The notes under the pieces are model-generated. The model was not told the DNA's origin. It saw only the letters and a list, made by a program, of their open reading frames with translations, and made no database searches. Shown here piece by piece: positions 40,404 to 48,186 of a stretch of DNA of 64,000 bases; position 1 is the first letter of the stretch, and each line of letters opens with the position of its first letter. The stretch is from Glycomyces lechevalierae. Its GTDB lineage: Bacteria; Actinomycetota; Actinomycetes; Mycobacteriales; Micromonosporaceae. The stretch spans positions 95,957 to 159,956 of the forward strand of contig NZ_JAPZVQ010000012.1 in the NCBI RefSeq assembly GCF_027622945.1, in the 5' to 3' direction. The position numbers and the translations under genes are program-made.

Positions 40404-41083
40404 CCGAGGGCGAGCCAGGTGATCCCCCGGGCTTCGGCTTCGGTGTGTTCGGCGGGGGTGAACGGGTCGCGGCCGGTGGCTTTCGCGATGAACGCGACCG
40501 GGTCGAGGCCGAGCCGTTCGAGGGTCGTGTCGTGGCCTGGGCCGAGGAGGAGCCCGGTGAGGTGCGCGGCGGCTTCGCGGGTGGTCCAGCGGGGCCGGTG
40601 GAGGGCGTCGGCGAGGTCGATGCCGTGGACGGCGACTTCGACGACGCGGGTGGTGAGGAAGTCGGTGAGGGTCATCGGGTCGCCGTGGCGGGTGGTGACG
40701 CGCCGGGACGCCGGTTCGGCGGCGCACCGTCCGACCGCTGACCGCCAGGTGGTGTCGAAGCGGGCGGCGACGGCCGGTCCCCCGTCGCGGGCGGCTTCGG
40801 CGGCCGAGTCGAGGCGCAGGGCGTCGGTCTCGGGCGAGAAGCGTTCGTCGGGCCGGTAGTACCCGGCGGCGTCGACGAGGGCGGCCGGGGGTTCGGGGGC
40901 GTCGAGCATCGGGCCGAGGCGCCCGAGGGCCATCGTGACGTGAGCGGCCAGCGCGGCGGCGTCCCATGGGGCGCAGCGGGTCGGGGCGGTCCAGGCGTCG
41001 TCATCGAGGGCGTTGAGGACGGCGGCGAGCCGCTGCGACTCGCACTCGAGCGCGGTGAGCGCGGATGGGATCATGAGCGGCAT
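40400..41083 (-). CDS. Mycothiol-dependent DinB / maleylpyruvate-isomerase-like protein
   Basis: This 227-residue protein has an alternative ATG at 41074. The helical DinB/MDMPI-N fold is shown by APWDAAALAAHVTMALGRLG, with the first metal histidine, and TTRVVEVAVHGIDLADAL, with H-x-x-D. The C-terminal 50 residues (LTGLLLGPGHDTTLERLG, then DPVAFIAKATGRDPF) match the short MDMPI C-terminal domain. It is probably a mycothiol-using transferase or isomerase. It is divergent from the gene at 41113. Confidence 0.82.
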   Translation of the reverse strand: MPLMIPSALTALECESQRLAAVLNALDDDAWTAPTRCAPWDAAALAAHVTMALGRLGPMLDAPEPPAALVDAAGYYRPDERFSPETDALRLDSAAEAARDGGPAVAARFDTTWRSAVGRCAAEPASRRVTTRHGDPMTLTDFLTTRVVEVAVHGIDLADALHRPRWTTREAAAHLTGLLLGPGHDTTLERLGLDPVAFIAKATGRDPFTPAEHTEAEARGITWLALG

Positions 41084-41112
41084 CCTATTGTCTTGTGCCC
41101 GTGGGAGTGCCG

Positions 41113-41838
41113 ATGCTGTATGCCGCTGTCGTCCGTCCGGTGATCGACCGGGTCCATGTGTCGCTGCGGAACGCGGTGCGTCCGCAGGTCCGGGAGTTGT
41201 ACGGGCGGCGGGGGTTGACGCCGGGCGTGGAGATCGACGTGTTCTACGCGTTGCTGGACCATCCGGTGCCGGAGTCGGCGCTGGCGGCGCGGATGGTGTA
41301 TTGGCCGTTCGATCCGGAGGCGGCCGAGGCGCCGGGGCTGGTCGAGCGTGTCGACGGGTGCTGGCGGTTGACCGGGGACGGGCGGGCGGTGGCGTTGGAG
41401 GCGGAGCGGGTGTTCGCTGCGGCTGCGGAGCGGTTGTGGTCGTTCCGGCCGTCGCCGTCGCTGCCGGGCCTGGCCGCGGTGGAGGCGGTGCTGCCGCTCG
41501 TGGAGCGGCTGCTGGAGGCGGGGCAGGCGCACGGCGGTCCGGTGTTCCGGGCGTTGACGCCGGTGTGGGAGCCGGCGGGCGCGTCGCCGTCGGCGCTGCT
41601 GGTCTCGCGGCTGGAGGCGCTGCGGCACTACCGGGCGGACGCGCACCGGGCCGCGTGGGGCGCGGCGGGCCTGACGGTGGCGCAGGTCCAGGCGTTGGGG
41701 CCGGGCCCGGAGCGCGACGCGATCGAGGCCGAGACGAACCGGCTCGACGGCGTGGTCTACGAGGCGCTGGACGCCGATGAGCGGCTGGTGCTGCTGGGCG
41801 GGCTGGGTGCACTGCCCGACGGGCTGGCCGACCGGTAG
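41113..41838 (+). CDS. SCO6745-like helix-turn-helix protein
   Basis: The protein starts MLYAAVVRPVIDRVHVSL after GGGAG; GTG starts at 41095 and 41101 are alternatives, and a TATTGT box at 41087 would suit a leaderless start at 41095. About 241 residues. The sequence resembles actinobacterial SCO6745-type proteins: an N-terminal helical region, winged-helix-like ESALAARMVYWPFDPEAAE and GCWRLTGDGRAVA, then a DinB-like helical half (LSRLEALRHYRADAHRAAW). No assigned function. Confidence 0.72.
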   Translation: MLYAAVVRPVIDRVHVSLRNAVRPQVRELYGRRGLTPGVEIDVFYALLDHPVPESALAARMVYWPFDPEAAEAPGLVERVDGCWRLTGDGRAVALEAERVFAAAAERLWSFRPSPSLPGLAAVEAVLPLVERLLEAGQAHGGPVFRALTPVWEPAGASPSALLVSRLEALRHYRADAHRAAWGAAGLTVAQVQALGPGPERDAIEAETNRLDGVVYEALDADERLVLLGGLGALPDGLADR

Positions 41839-41873
41839 GCGAGGGGCCCTCGCGGTGGCGTAGGTTGCCGGAC

Positions 41874-42371
41874 ATGGTTACTGAGGCTTGGGAGGCGCGG
41901 CTCGCCGCGCTGTGGGAGCGGCTGGATGCGATGGGCCGCGAGGAGTTCGTGCAGGCGATGAAGGATCTGGCCGCCGAGTGCGACCCGGAGGATCCGGTGG
42001 CGCTGTTCGAGGTCGGCGGCGCGCACGATTCGACCGGGTTCACCGAGACGGCCGTGGGCTATTACGAGCGGGCGGTCGCGGCGGGCCTGTCGGGGGTGCG
42101 GCGACGAAGGGTGTCGATCCAGATGGCGTCGTCGCTGCGCGAGACCGGGCACCCCGAGCGGGCCTTGGAGATGATCGCCGAGGAGAAGGCGCGCGGTTCG
42201 GACGCGTACGACGGGGCGCTGGCGATGTGCGAGGCGTTGACGCTCGCGAAGCTCGGCCGCGACCGTGAGGGCCTGTCGGTGGCGCTGGTCGCGTTGGCGC
42301 CGACGCTGCCGCGCTATCAGCGGTCGACGGTGAACTATGCGCGGGGCCTGGTCGGGCTCGACCCGGTCTAG
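41874..42371 (+). CDS. TPR protein
   Basis: This 165-residue protein starts MVTEAWEARLAALWERLD. It contains about three to four tetratricopeptide-like helical hairpins: ALFEVGGAHDSTGFTETAVG, RRVSIQMASSLRETGHPERA and GALAMCEALTLAKLGRDREG. This is the Tetratrico_5 type, used for protein interaction. The gene is a short single unit, and partners are unknown. Confidence 0.85.
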   Translation: MVTEAWEARLAALWERLDAMGREEFVQAMKDLAAECDPEDPVALFEVGGAHDSTGFTETAVGYYERAVAAGLSGVRRRRVSIQMASSLRETGHPERALEMIAEEKARGSDAYDGALAMCEALTLAKLGRDREGLSVALVALAPTLPRYQRSTVNYARGLVGLDPV

Positions 42372-42430
42372 TACCGCTCCGGGGGTGTTGTGCCGCATGG
42401 CGGCAGGGCGGTCCTCATCGATGCCCTGGT

Positions 42431-43303
42431 CTAGTCGAGGGGGTCGGTGAGGGCCGCTTCGAGGTTGGCGGCTTGGGCGCCGTCGGTGTCGGTGCCGGAG
42501 GTTCCGGCGATCATGATGAGGGCCTTCCAGATCGTCCAGGCGCGGGCGCGGGCCCAGGTGCCGTCGTCGAGGCCGGCGGCGTCGCGGAAGCGGCGGCGTT
42601 CGGCCCGGTCGAAGTAGGTCCAGGCGATCTGGAGGTCGCAGGCGGGGTCGCCGACGCCGCAGGTGCCGAAGTCGATGAGCGCCGAGAGCCGCCCGCCGGT
42701 GGCGAGGAGGTTCCCGGCGGCGATGTCGCCGTGGAACCACACCGGGTCGTGCCCCCAGACGGTGGTCATCGCAGTGGCCCAGGCGGTCTCGCAGGCTTTC
42801 GCGTCGACGCGGTCGCCGAGGATCCGCAGGGCGGTCTGGACTTCGTCGGCGTAGGCGCTGGGGTGGCAGCCGCGGTGGAACGAGTGCCGGCCCGCGGCCG
42901 GGCCGTCGCTTGTGGGGGCGTGCCGCAGTTCGGTGAGGACCCGGCCGAGGTCGGTCGCGAGGCGGTCGCGGTCGACGCCGGCGGCGTCGATGAGGGTGTC
43001 GCCGTCGAGCCAGCGCCGGACCGACCACGGGTGCGGGTAGGCGTCGGTGGGGCGGCCGGTGGCGACCGGTTCGGGCACGGGGACGGGCAGGTGCGGGGCG
43101 AGGGCCGGGAGCGCCCGGTCTTCTTTCGCGACGGCGGCGACGTACCCGGGCCCGCTGGGCAGGCGCACGGAGAGGGTGTCGCCGAGGCGGAAGGTGCGGT
43201 TGTCCCAGCCTTGGCGCGGCACGGGGGTGACGGGCAGGTGGGCCCAGTGCGGGAACTGGTCGGCGATGAGCGCCTGGACGAGTCCGGTCGTGATGTCAGT
43301 CAA
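42431..43303 (-). CDS. Aminoglycoside phosphotransferase family protein
   Basis: This 290-residue protein starts at TTG, seven bases after AAGGA. It has a kinase-like fold: GWDNRTFRLGDTLSVRLP with the ATP lysine region, the catalytic loop WFHGDIAAGNLLATGG (H-G-D-x-x-x-x-N) and the DFG-like LIDFGTCGVGDPACDLQ. It phosphorylates a small hydroxylated molecule, possibly an antibiotic. It overlaps the next upstream ATPase gene by eight bases, and three genes (42431-44605) form a minus-strand cluster. Confidence 0.9.
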   Translation of the reverse strand: MTDITTGLVQALIADQFPHWAHLPVTPVPRQGWDNRTFRLGDTLSVRLPSGPGYVAAVAKEDRALPALAPHLPVPVPEPVATGRPTDAYPHPWSVRRWLDGDTLIDAAGVDRDRLATDLGRVLTELRHAPTSDGPAAGRHSFHRGCHPSAYADEVQTALRILGDRVDAKACETAWATAMTTVWGHDPVWFHGDIAAGNLLATGGRLSALIDFGTCGVGDPACDLQIAWTYFDRAERRRFRDAAGLDDGTWARARAWTIWKALIMIAGTSGTDTDGAQAANLEAALTDPLD

Positions 43304-43841
43304 CAGGGGTGTCCTTGACGAGGTCGAGGAGGCGCTGTGCGCGCGCTCGCGGGGTGTCGGCGGGGATGCGGGTGATCCGGTAGCCGTGTTCGGTGTAGGC
43401 GTCGACGTGGACGCGTTCGAAGCGGCGGGCGTCGTCGATGCTGATGCGGCGCACCGGGGTCGGGGTGATCGCCCCGAGAAGGTCGAACAGGAACACGCGC
43501 GGCTGGTAGACGGTGGCGGCGTGGGTGAGTGCGGCGGTGAGGACCGGGCCGACGGGGTGGCCGGTGAAGCGGGCGAGGGCGAGGGCGCACACCGGGGACC
43601 GGTCGAAGAACTGCGCCGGGCCCGGCAGCGCGTCCGCGGCGCGTTGGCGTTCCCGTTGCAGCGCGGCGATCGCCTCGCAGAAGTCGGGGCGCTCCCAGGG
43701 GGCGTCCTCGCCGGCGGCTTGGGCGGCTTCGATGAGGTCGGTGGCGGCTTCGGGGATGACGGTGTGCCCGGCCTCGGCGAGGATCCGGGCGACGGTGGTC
43801 TTGCCGGCGCCGGGGGCTCCGGTGAGGATGAAGCGGCGCAA
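43296..43841 (-). CDS. P-loop AAA_28-type ATPase/kinase
   Basis: This 181-residue protein starts at TTG 43841 after GAAGG; larger frames upstream have no coding character. It begins LRRFILTGAPGAGKTTVARI with Walker A at once, then HTVIPEAATDLIEAAQAAGE, FFDRSPVCALALARF and VFLFDLLGAI. This resembles the AAA_28 group that includes nicotinamide ribose kinase-like domains. It is probably a small-molecule kinase. It is encoded between a nucleotidyltransferase and an aminoglycoside-type kinase, all overlapping or within 12 bp. Confidence 0.83.
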   Translation of the reverse strand: MRRFILTGAPGAGKTTVARILAEAGHTVIPEAATDLIEAAQAAGEDAPWERPDFCEAIAALQRERQRAADALPGPAQFFDRSPVCALALARFTGHPVGPVLTAALTHAATVYQPRVFLFDLLGAITPTPVRRISIDDARRFERVHVDAYTEHGYRITRIPADTPRARAQRLLDLVKDTPVD

Positions 43842-43852
43842 ACGGATTCCTT

Positions 43853-44605
43853 CTAGAGGTCGCGGGCGGTGGTGACGATGACGCGGTCGGCGGCGTCGAG
43901 GTGGCCGGCGAGCCGGTCGGCGGCGATCCGGTAGAGGTCGAGGGCGGCCCGGCAGCCGGTGGCGTGGTCGGCGGGGGCGACACCGGTGGCGGTGTCCCAC
44001 GCGCGGGCCCAGGCGGGGCCCTCGGCGGCGGCGACGGCGTCCCACAGGTCGTTCTCGGAGCCGCAGGTGAGCCGGTGCGCAGCGGCGAGGGGCGTGGCGA
44101 GTTGGAGGGCGAGGATCGCCCGGTTCGCGGCGGCCGCGCGGTCCCTGCCGGTGGCGAGCATGCCGTGGACCTTGTGGACTTCTTCGGCGAGGCCGACCAG
44201 TTCGCTTGCGGCCCAATGGTCGGCGTCGGGGATCTGGTCCCACGTCCAGGCGTGGGCGCGGGCCTGGAGGCGGGCCATGGTGCCGTCGGGGTCGTGGAGG
44301 AGGCGCGCGCCGCGCCAGGCGGCGACGGCGGTGACCGCTTCCCAGGGGCGGGTGAACGCGGCCTCGAGGTCATCCGGGGTCTTGCGGGTGAGGGTGGCCA
44401 TGCGCCCCTCGGACTGCACGACCGCGGTGCCCGTGCCGGTGTCGTTGTCAGTGTCGCTGTCGGCGGCGAGGATGAGGTCGATGTCGGAGTGCGGGTGGTC
44501 GGTGCCGGCCGCGACCGATCCGAACAGGCCGATGCCGAGTGCCGCGGGGGCGTGTTCGGCGGCGAGGCGCTCGGCGATCGCCAGCGCGTGGTCGTGGTGG
44601 TGCAC
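43853..44605 (-). CDS. Nucleotidyltransferase-domain protein
   Basis: This 250-residue protein starts at GTG. Residues 10-60 form a minimal pol-beta nucleotidyltransferase core: LGIGLFGSVAAGTDHPHSDI followed by DL (G-S then D-x-D), the pattern of aminoglycoside adenylyltransferases and related enzymes. The rest is a helical domain with SELVGLAEEVHKVHGMLATG. It may nucleotidylate a small molecule. It is the first gene of a three-gene minus-strand unit with two kinase-like proteins. Confidence 0.84.
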   Translation of the reverse strand: MHHHDHALAIAERLAAEHAPAALGIGLFGSVAAGTDHPHSDIDLILAADSDTDNDTGTGTAVVQSEGRMATLTRKTPDDLEAAFTRPWEAVTAVAAWRGARLLHDPDGTMARLQARAHAWTWDQIPDADHWAASELVGLAEEVHKVHGMLATGRDRAAAANRAILALQLATPLAAAHRLTCGSENDLWDAVAAAEGPAWARAWDTATGVAPADHATGCRAALDLYRIAADRLAGHLDAADRVIVTTARDL

Positions 44606-44662
44606 GCGTCGAGTATCGCGACCGGACGGGGCGGGTGTCGACGGGGTTTTTCGGAGGATCCG

Positions 44663-45037
44663 TCAGACGGTCCGGTAGTAGGCGATCTTGCCGGAGATGT
44701 AGTCGCGTTTGGCGGCGAGGTCGGCCATGCGGTCGTCGACGGCGACGCGGTGCGCTTCGAGGAGGCGGATGCGTTCGGGGATGGTGTCGTCCCCGTCGCG
44801 GACGAGGTCGGCGAAGCGGGCCATCTGCTCGACGGGCATGCCGGTGTCGCGCAGGCATTTCAAGGTGCCGAGCCATTCGAGGTCGGCGTCGGTGAAGCGG
44901 CGCTGGCCGGTCGCGGTGCGTTCGACGGCGTCGATGAGGCCGATGCGTTCGTAGTAGCGGAGGGTGTCCATGGTGAAGCCGGAGCGGCGGGCGCATTCGC
45001 CGATCGTGTAGGTCGCCGCGGTTGCATTGTGTGCCAC
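44663..45037 (-). CDS. MerR-family transcriptional regulator
   Basis: This 124-residue protein starts at GTG (MAHNATAATYTIGE). The N-terminal winged helix (TIGECARRSGFTMDTLRYYE, IGLIDAVERTATGQRRF) is followed by the long dimerisation helix (RIRLLEAHRVAVDDRMADLA). No cysteine cluster is present for metal sensing. It faces the aldo-keto reductase gene across a 19-bp-spacer promoter with a perfect dyad, so it should activate that gene and itself. Similar MerR/reductase pairs sense electrophiles or dyes. Confidence 0.92.
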   Translation of the reverse strand: MAHNATAATYTIGECARRSGFTMDTLRYYERIGLIDAVERTATGQRRFTDADLEWLGTLKCLRDTGMPVEQMARFADLVRDGDDTIPERIRLLEAHRVAVDDRMADLAAKRDYISGKIAYYRTV

Positions 45038-45074
45038 GAGCAACGAGGATACCCCACGTCCACTGCCTGCGGGT

Positions 45075-45105
45075 TTGCGTTGGAGTCCACTCCAAGTCCT
45101 AGCGT
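45075..45105 (+). promoter_or_regulatory. MerR-type promoter with 19-bp spacer
   Basis: The -35 TTGCGT (45075-45080) and -10 TAGCGT (45100-45105) are separated by exactly 19 bp. The spacer holds the dyad TTGGAGTCCACTCCAA (45080-45095). This long spacer with a central palindrome is the hallmark of promoters untwisted by MerR activators. It drives the aldo-keto reductase 35 bp downstream. Confidence 0.88.
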
Positions 45106-45139
45106 CGGGGGCATACGACGCGAGTGGAAGGAGACCGCT

Positions 45140-46105
45140 GTGGAGCGGATCGCATTGGGGCCGGACCGGATCGAAGTGTCGCGGCTGTGCCTGGGGGCCA
45201 TGGCCCTCGGCGGGGTGCAGGACGAGGCGGCGAGTTTCGCGATCCTGGACCGGTTCGTCGAGTTGGGCGGGAATTTCATCGACACCGCCAACTGCTACAT
45301 GTTCTGGATCGACGGGGGCACCGGGGACGAGTCGGAGCTGCTGCTGGGGCGGTGGCTGGCCGCGCGCGGGAACCGGGACGACCTGGTGATCGCGACGAAG
45401 GTGGGGCGGCGGCCGTCGTTCCCGGGCGGCGGCTTGGAGCATTCGGAGCCGTTGACGGCCGAGCGGATCGGCGCGGGCCTGGAGGAGTCGCTGGGCCGGC
45501 TGGGGACGGACCGGGTGGATTTGTTCTGGTCGCACCGCGACGACCGGGAGACGCCGCTGGAGGCCACGGTCGCTGGGTTCGACGCGGTGGTGCGGGCGGG
45601 GAAGGCCCGCATGGTCGGGGCGTCGAACCACACCGCGTGGCGGGTCGAGCGGGCCCGCGGGGTCGCCGCCGCGAGCGGTGCGGCGGCGTATACGGCGATG
45701 CAGAACCGGTACTCGTACCTGAAGCCGCGGCCGGGCACGGTCCTGCCGGAGGGCGGGCATGTGCACGCGGAGCCGTCGGACCTGGACTTCGTGGCCGAGA
45801 CGCCGGGGGCGGCGCTGCTGGCGTACTCCTCGCTCCTGTCGGGGGCGTACGTGAACCCGGGCAAGCCGCTGGGCGAGCACTACCGGCACCCCGGCACCGA
45901 TGCCCGCCTCAAGGTCCTCGATGAGGTGGCGGGTGAGACGGGCGCGACGCGCAACCAGGTGGTGCTGGCGTGGCTGGCCGGGCATGCGGCGCCGGTGATC
46001 CCCCTGGTGGGGGTGTCGTCGGTGGCGCAGCTGGACGAGGTCGCGGCCGGGTTCGACGTGAAGCTCGACGCCGATCAGTGGGCCCGGTTGACCGCGGCGG
46101 CTTAG
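45140..46105 (+). CDS. Aldo/keto reductase
   Basis: This 321-residue protein has a GTG start after GGAAGGAG. It is an (alpha/beta)8 AKR: RLCLGAMALGG, the catalytic Asp and Tyr in GGNFIDTANCYMFW, Lys in LVIATKVGRRP, His in RVDLFWSHRDD, and the NADPH-binding tail VIPLVGVSSVAQLDE. The catalytic tetrad D-Y-K-H is complete. It would reduce aldehydes or ketones formed under chemical stress. It is controlled by the divergent MerR protein, and its stop overlaps that of the convergent YjbQ gene. Confidence 0.93.
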   Translation: MERIALGPDRIEVSRLCLGAMALGGVQDEAASFAILDRFVELGGNFIDTANCYMFWIDGGTGDESELLLGRWLAARGNRDDLVIATKVGRRPSFPGGGLEHSEPLTAERIGAGLEESLGRLGTDRVDLFWSHRDDRETPLEATVAGFDAVVRAGKARMVGASNHTAWRVERARGVAAASGAAAYTAMQNRYSYLKPRPGTVLPEGGHVHAEPSDLDFVAETPGAALLAYSSLLSGAYVNPGKPLGEHYRHPGTDARLKVLDEVAGETGATRNQVVLAWLAGHAAPVIPLVGVSSVAQLDEVAAGFDVKLDADQWARLTAAA

Positions 46106-46521
46106 CCGAGGAAGCTCAGGCGCACGGTCCGGTCGGGGTTGTCGCGGTTGGTGTCGACCAGCAGCACCGACTGCCAGGTGCCCAGGGCGATGCGGCCGGC
46201 GACGACCGGGAGCGTGGCGTGCGGGGCGACCAGGGCGGGCAGGACGTGGTCGCGCCCGTGCCCGGTCGAGCCGTGCTGGTGGCGCCACCGGTCGGTGCGC
46301 GGGAGGAGGTCGGCGAGGGCGTCGAGGAGGTCCTCGTCCGACCCCGCCCCGGTCTCGATGACGGCGATGCCGGCGGTGGCGTGCGGGACGAACACGTTGA
46401 GCAGGCCGTCGCGGGCGCCCACGGCGGTCAGGAACGCCTCGCAGTCGCCGGTGAGGTCCTTGACGTGTTCGCGTCGTCCCGTGTGGACGGCGATGGTGGT
46501 GGTGTGGAACGCCGAGCTCAT
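46102..46521 (-). CDS. YjbQ-family (UPF0047) protein
   Basis: This 139-residue protein starts MSSAFHTTTIAVHTGRRE. It shows the family signature NVFVPHATAGIAVIETGAG and the histidine-rich part RWRHQHGSTGHGRDHVLPAL, then IALGTWQSVLLVDTNRD. Members bind metal and have been linked to thiamin phosphate synthase side activity, but the physiological role is unsettled. It is a single gene. Confidence 0.93.
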   Translation of the reverse strand: MSSAFHTTTIAVHTGRREHVKDLTGDCEAFLTAVGARDGLLNVFVPHATAGIAVIETGAGSDEDLLDALADLLPRTDRWRHQHGSTGHGRDHVLPALVAPHATLPVVAGRIALGTWQSVLLVDTNRDNPDRTVRLSFLG

Positions 46522-46596
46522 AACCGCCGATCTTGCCACGCCGACCGGTGTCGTACCGTCGGGGTACGTTGTGTCCACTGCGGCGGGAGGAGATTC

Positions 46597-47133
46597 GTGG
46601 CGACCTATGTGGCATTCCTGCGGGGCGTGAACGTGGGCGGGCACCGGAAGGTCCCGATGGCCGAGCTGCGCGCGGCCCTCGAGGCGGCCGGGTTCGACCG
46701 GGTGCGCACCTACATCCAGTCCGGGAACGTCGTCCTCGACGCCGACCGGGACGCGACAGCGGTCGGCGAACGGGTCGCGGCCGTCGTCGCCGAGGCGTTC
46801 GGGCACACCGTGCCGGTCATGGTCCGCTCCGGGACGGACCTGGACCGGGTCGTCGCGGCGGACCCGTTCGCGGGCCGGGGCCTGGACGAGTCGAAGGTGA
46901 CCGTGACGTTCCTGTCCGGAACCGCCCCCGACCTGGCCGTCCCCGCAGGCCGGCCCGAGGAGGCCCGCGTGGACGGCAGCGAGGTGTGGGTGTACTACCC
47001 CGAGGGGATGGGCCGCTCCACGCTGGACCGGACCGGGTTCTGGAAGCCCCTCGGGGCCCTCGACGCGACGACCCGGAACCTGCGGACGGTCCGCAGACTG
47101 CGGGACATGGCCGCCGACCAGACGCCGGAATGA
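46597..47133 (+). CDS. DUF1697 protein
   Basis: This 178-residue protein has a GTG start after GGGAGGAG. The sequence ATYVAFLRGVNVGGHRKVPM, RVRTYIQSGNVVLDADRD and WVYYPEGMGRSTLDRTGFWK is the full DUF1697 pattern, a ferredoxin-like duplicated domain widespread in actinobacteria. Function unknown. Confidence 0.94.
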   Translation: MATYVAFLRGVNVGGHRKVPMAELRAALEAAGFDRVRTYIQSGNVVLDADRDATAVGERVAAVVAEAFGHTVPVMVRSGTDLDRVVAADPFAGRGLDESKVTVTFLSGTAPDLAVPAGRPEEARVDGSEVWVYYPEGMGRSTLDRTGFWKPLGALDATTRNLRTVRRLRDMAADQTPE

Positions 47134-47161
47134 CTGCGGGGCTTGGACTATCGTGAAACGC

Positions 47162-48136
47162 ATGTCCGCTGAGATCGCCGGGATCGACTGGAACGCCACG
47201 CCTGCCGTCGCGGGACCGGGGGCCGACCCGTACCGGGCCTACCTGGACACGCTCGGGTCGGCCGAGTCGCGCCGGACCATGCGCGGCTGCCTCGACCGCA
47301 TCGCGCAGCTCCTCTCCGGCGACCCCGAGACCACCGGCGCCGGCCAGCCCTGGCACCTGCTGCGCTACGAGCACACCTCCCGGCTGCGCGCGGCCATGAT
47401 CGACGCCGGCTGGTCCGGCGCCTACGTCAACAAGCACCTCGCCGCGCTGCGCCGCGTCCTCAAAGAAGCCTGGCGGCTCGATCTGATGGCCGCCGAGGAC
47501 TACCAGCGGGCCTGCGACCTGCAACCGGTCAAAGCCCAGCGGCTCCCCGTCGGCCAGCAGGTCGACGCCGAAGCCCTCGGCGCCGCCCTGTACGCGTGCG
47601 ACGCCGACCCCGGCCCCGCCGGCGCCCGCGACGCCGCCGTCCTCGCCACCCTCTACTCCACCGGCTGCCGCCGCTCCGAGATCGCCTCCATGCGCCTGGC
47701 CGACTACGACCCGGCCGAGCGCTCCATCCGCATCGTCGGCAAAGGCAACAAGGAACGCGCCGTCTACGTCACCGAGGCCGCCCAGGCCCGCATCGACCGG
47801 TGGACCGCCGTGCGCGGCAACGACCCCGGGGCCCTGTTCTGCCCCATCAACAAGGCCGGGCGCCTGCGCCGCACCGGCAGCCAGCTCTCCGGCATGACCG
47901 GCCAGGCCATCGCCGACCTCCTCATGAAACGCCTCGTCGAAGCCGGCCAGCGCCGCCACACCCCCCACGACTTCCGCCGCACCTTCATCGGCGAGCTCCT
48001 CGACGCCGGCGTCGACCTGGCCATCACCCAGTCCCTCGTCGGCCACGCCTCACCGGCCACGACCGCCCGGTACGACCGGCGCCCGGCCCGCCGCTCCCGC
48101 GAGGCCGTCGACCGCCTCCACCTCCCCGAAGCGTGA
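47162..48136 (+). CDS. Tyrosine recombinase / integrase
   Basis: This 324-residue protein has an N-terminal SAM-like core-binding domain (DPYRAYLDTLGSAESRRTMR) and a catalytic domain with the R-K-H-R-H-Y set: TGCRRSEIASM (first Arg), KGNKERAVYV (Lys), HTPHDFRRTFIGELL (H-x-x-R), LVGHASPATTARYDRR (His and the nucleophilic Tyr). ATG 47162 lies nine bases after TATCGT, suggesting a leaderless start; an upstream GTG is possible. No element boundary, excisionase or att repeat is visible nearby, so this may be a domesticated XerC/D-like enzyme or a stranded integrase. Confidence 0.88.
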   Translation: MSAEIAGIDWNATPAVAGPGADPYRAYLDTLGSAESRRTMRGCLDRIAQLLSGDPETTGAGQPWHLLRYEHTSRLRAAMIDAGWSGAYVNKHLAALRRVLKEAWRLDLMAAEDYQRACDLQPVKAQRLPVGQQVDAEALGAALYACDADPGPAGARDAAVLATLYSTGCRRSEIASMRLADYDPAERSIRIVGKGNKERAVYVTEAAQARIDRWTAVRGNDPGALFCPINKAGRLRRTGSQLSGMTGQAIADLLMKRLVEAGQRRHTPHDFRRTFIGELLDAGVDLAITQSLVGHASPATTARYDRRPARRSREAVDRLHLPEA

Positions 48137-48186
48137 TGTCGCATTCTGGCTAGCCGTTGTCGGACCCGGCGGGCAGTCTTGAGGGC

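Noticed and set aside
47134..48186. Integrated genomic island next to the tyrosine recombinase
   Set aside because: Neighbouring genes are ordinary chromosomal families of normal composition and no att-like repeats were seen.
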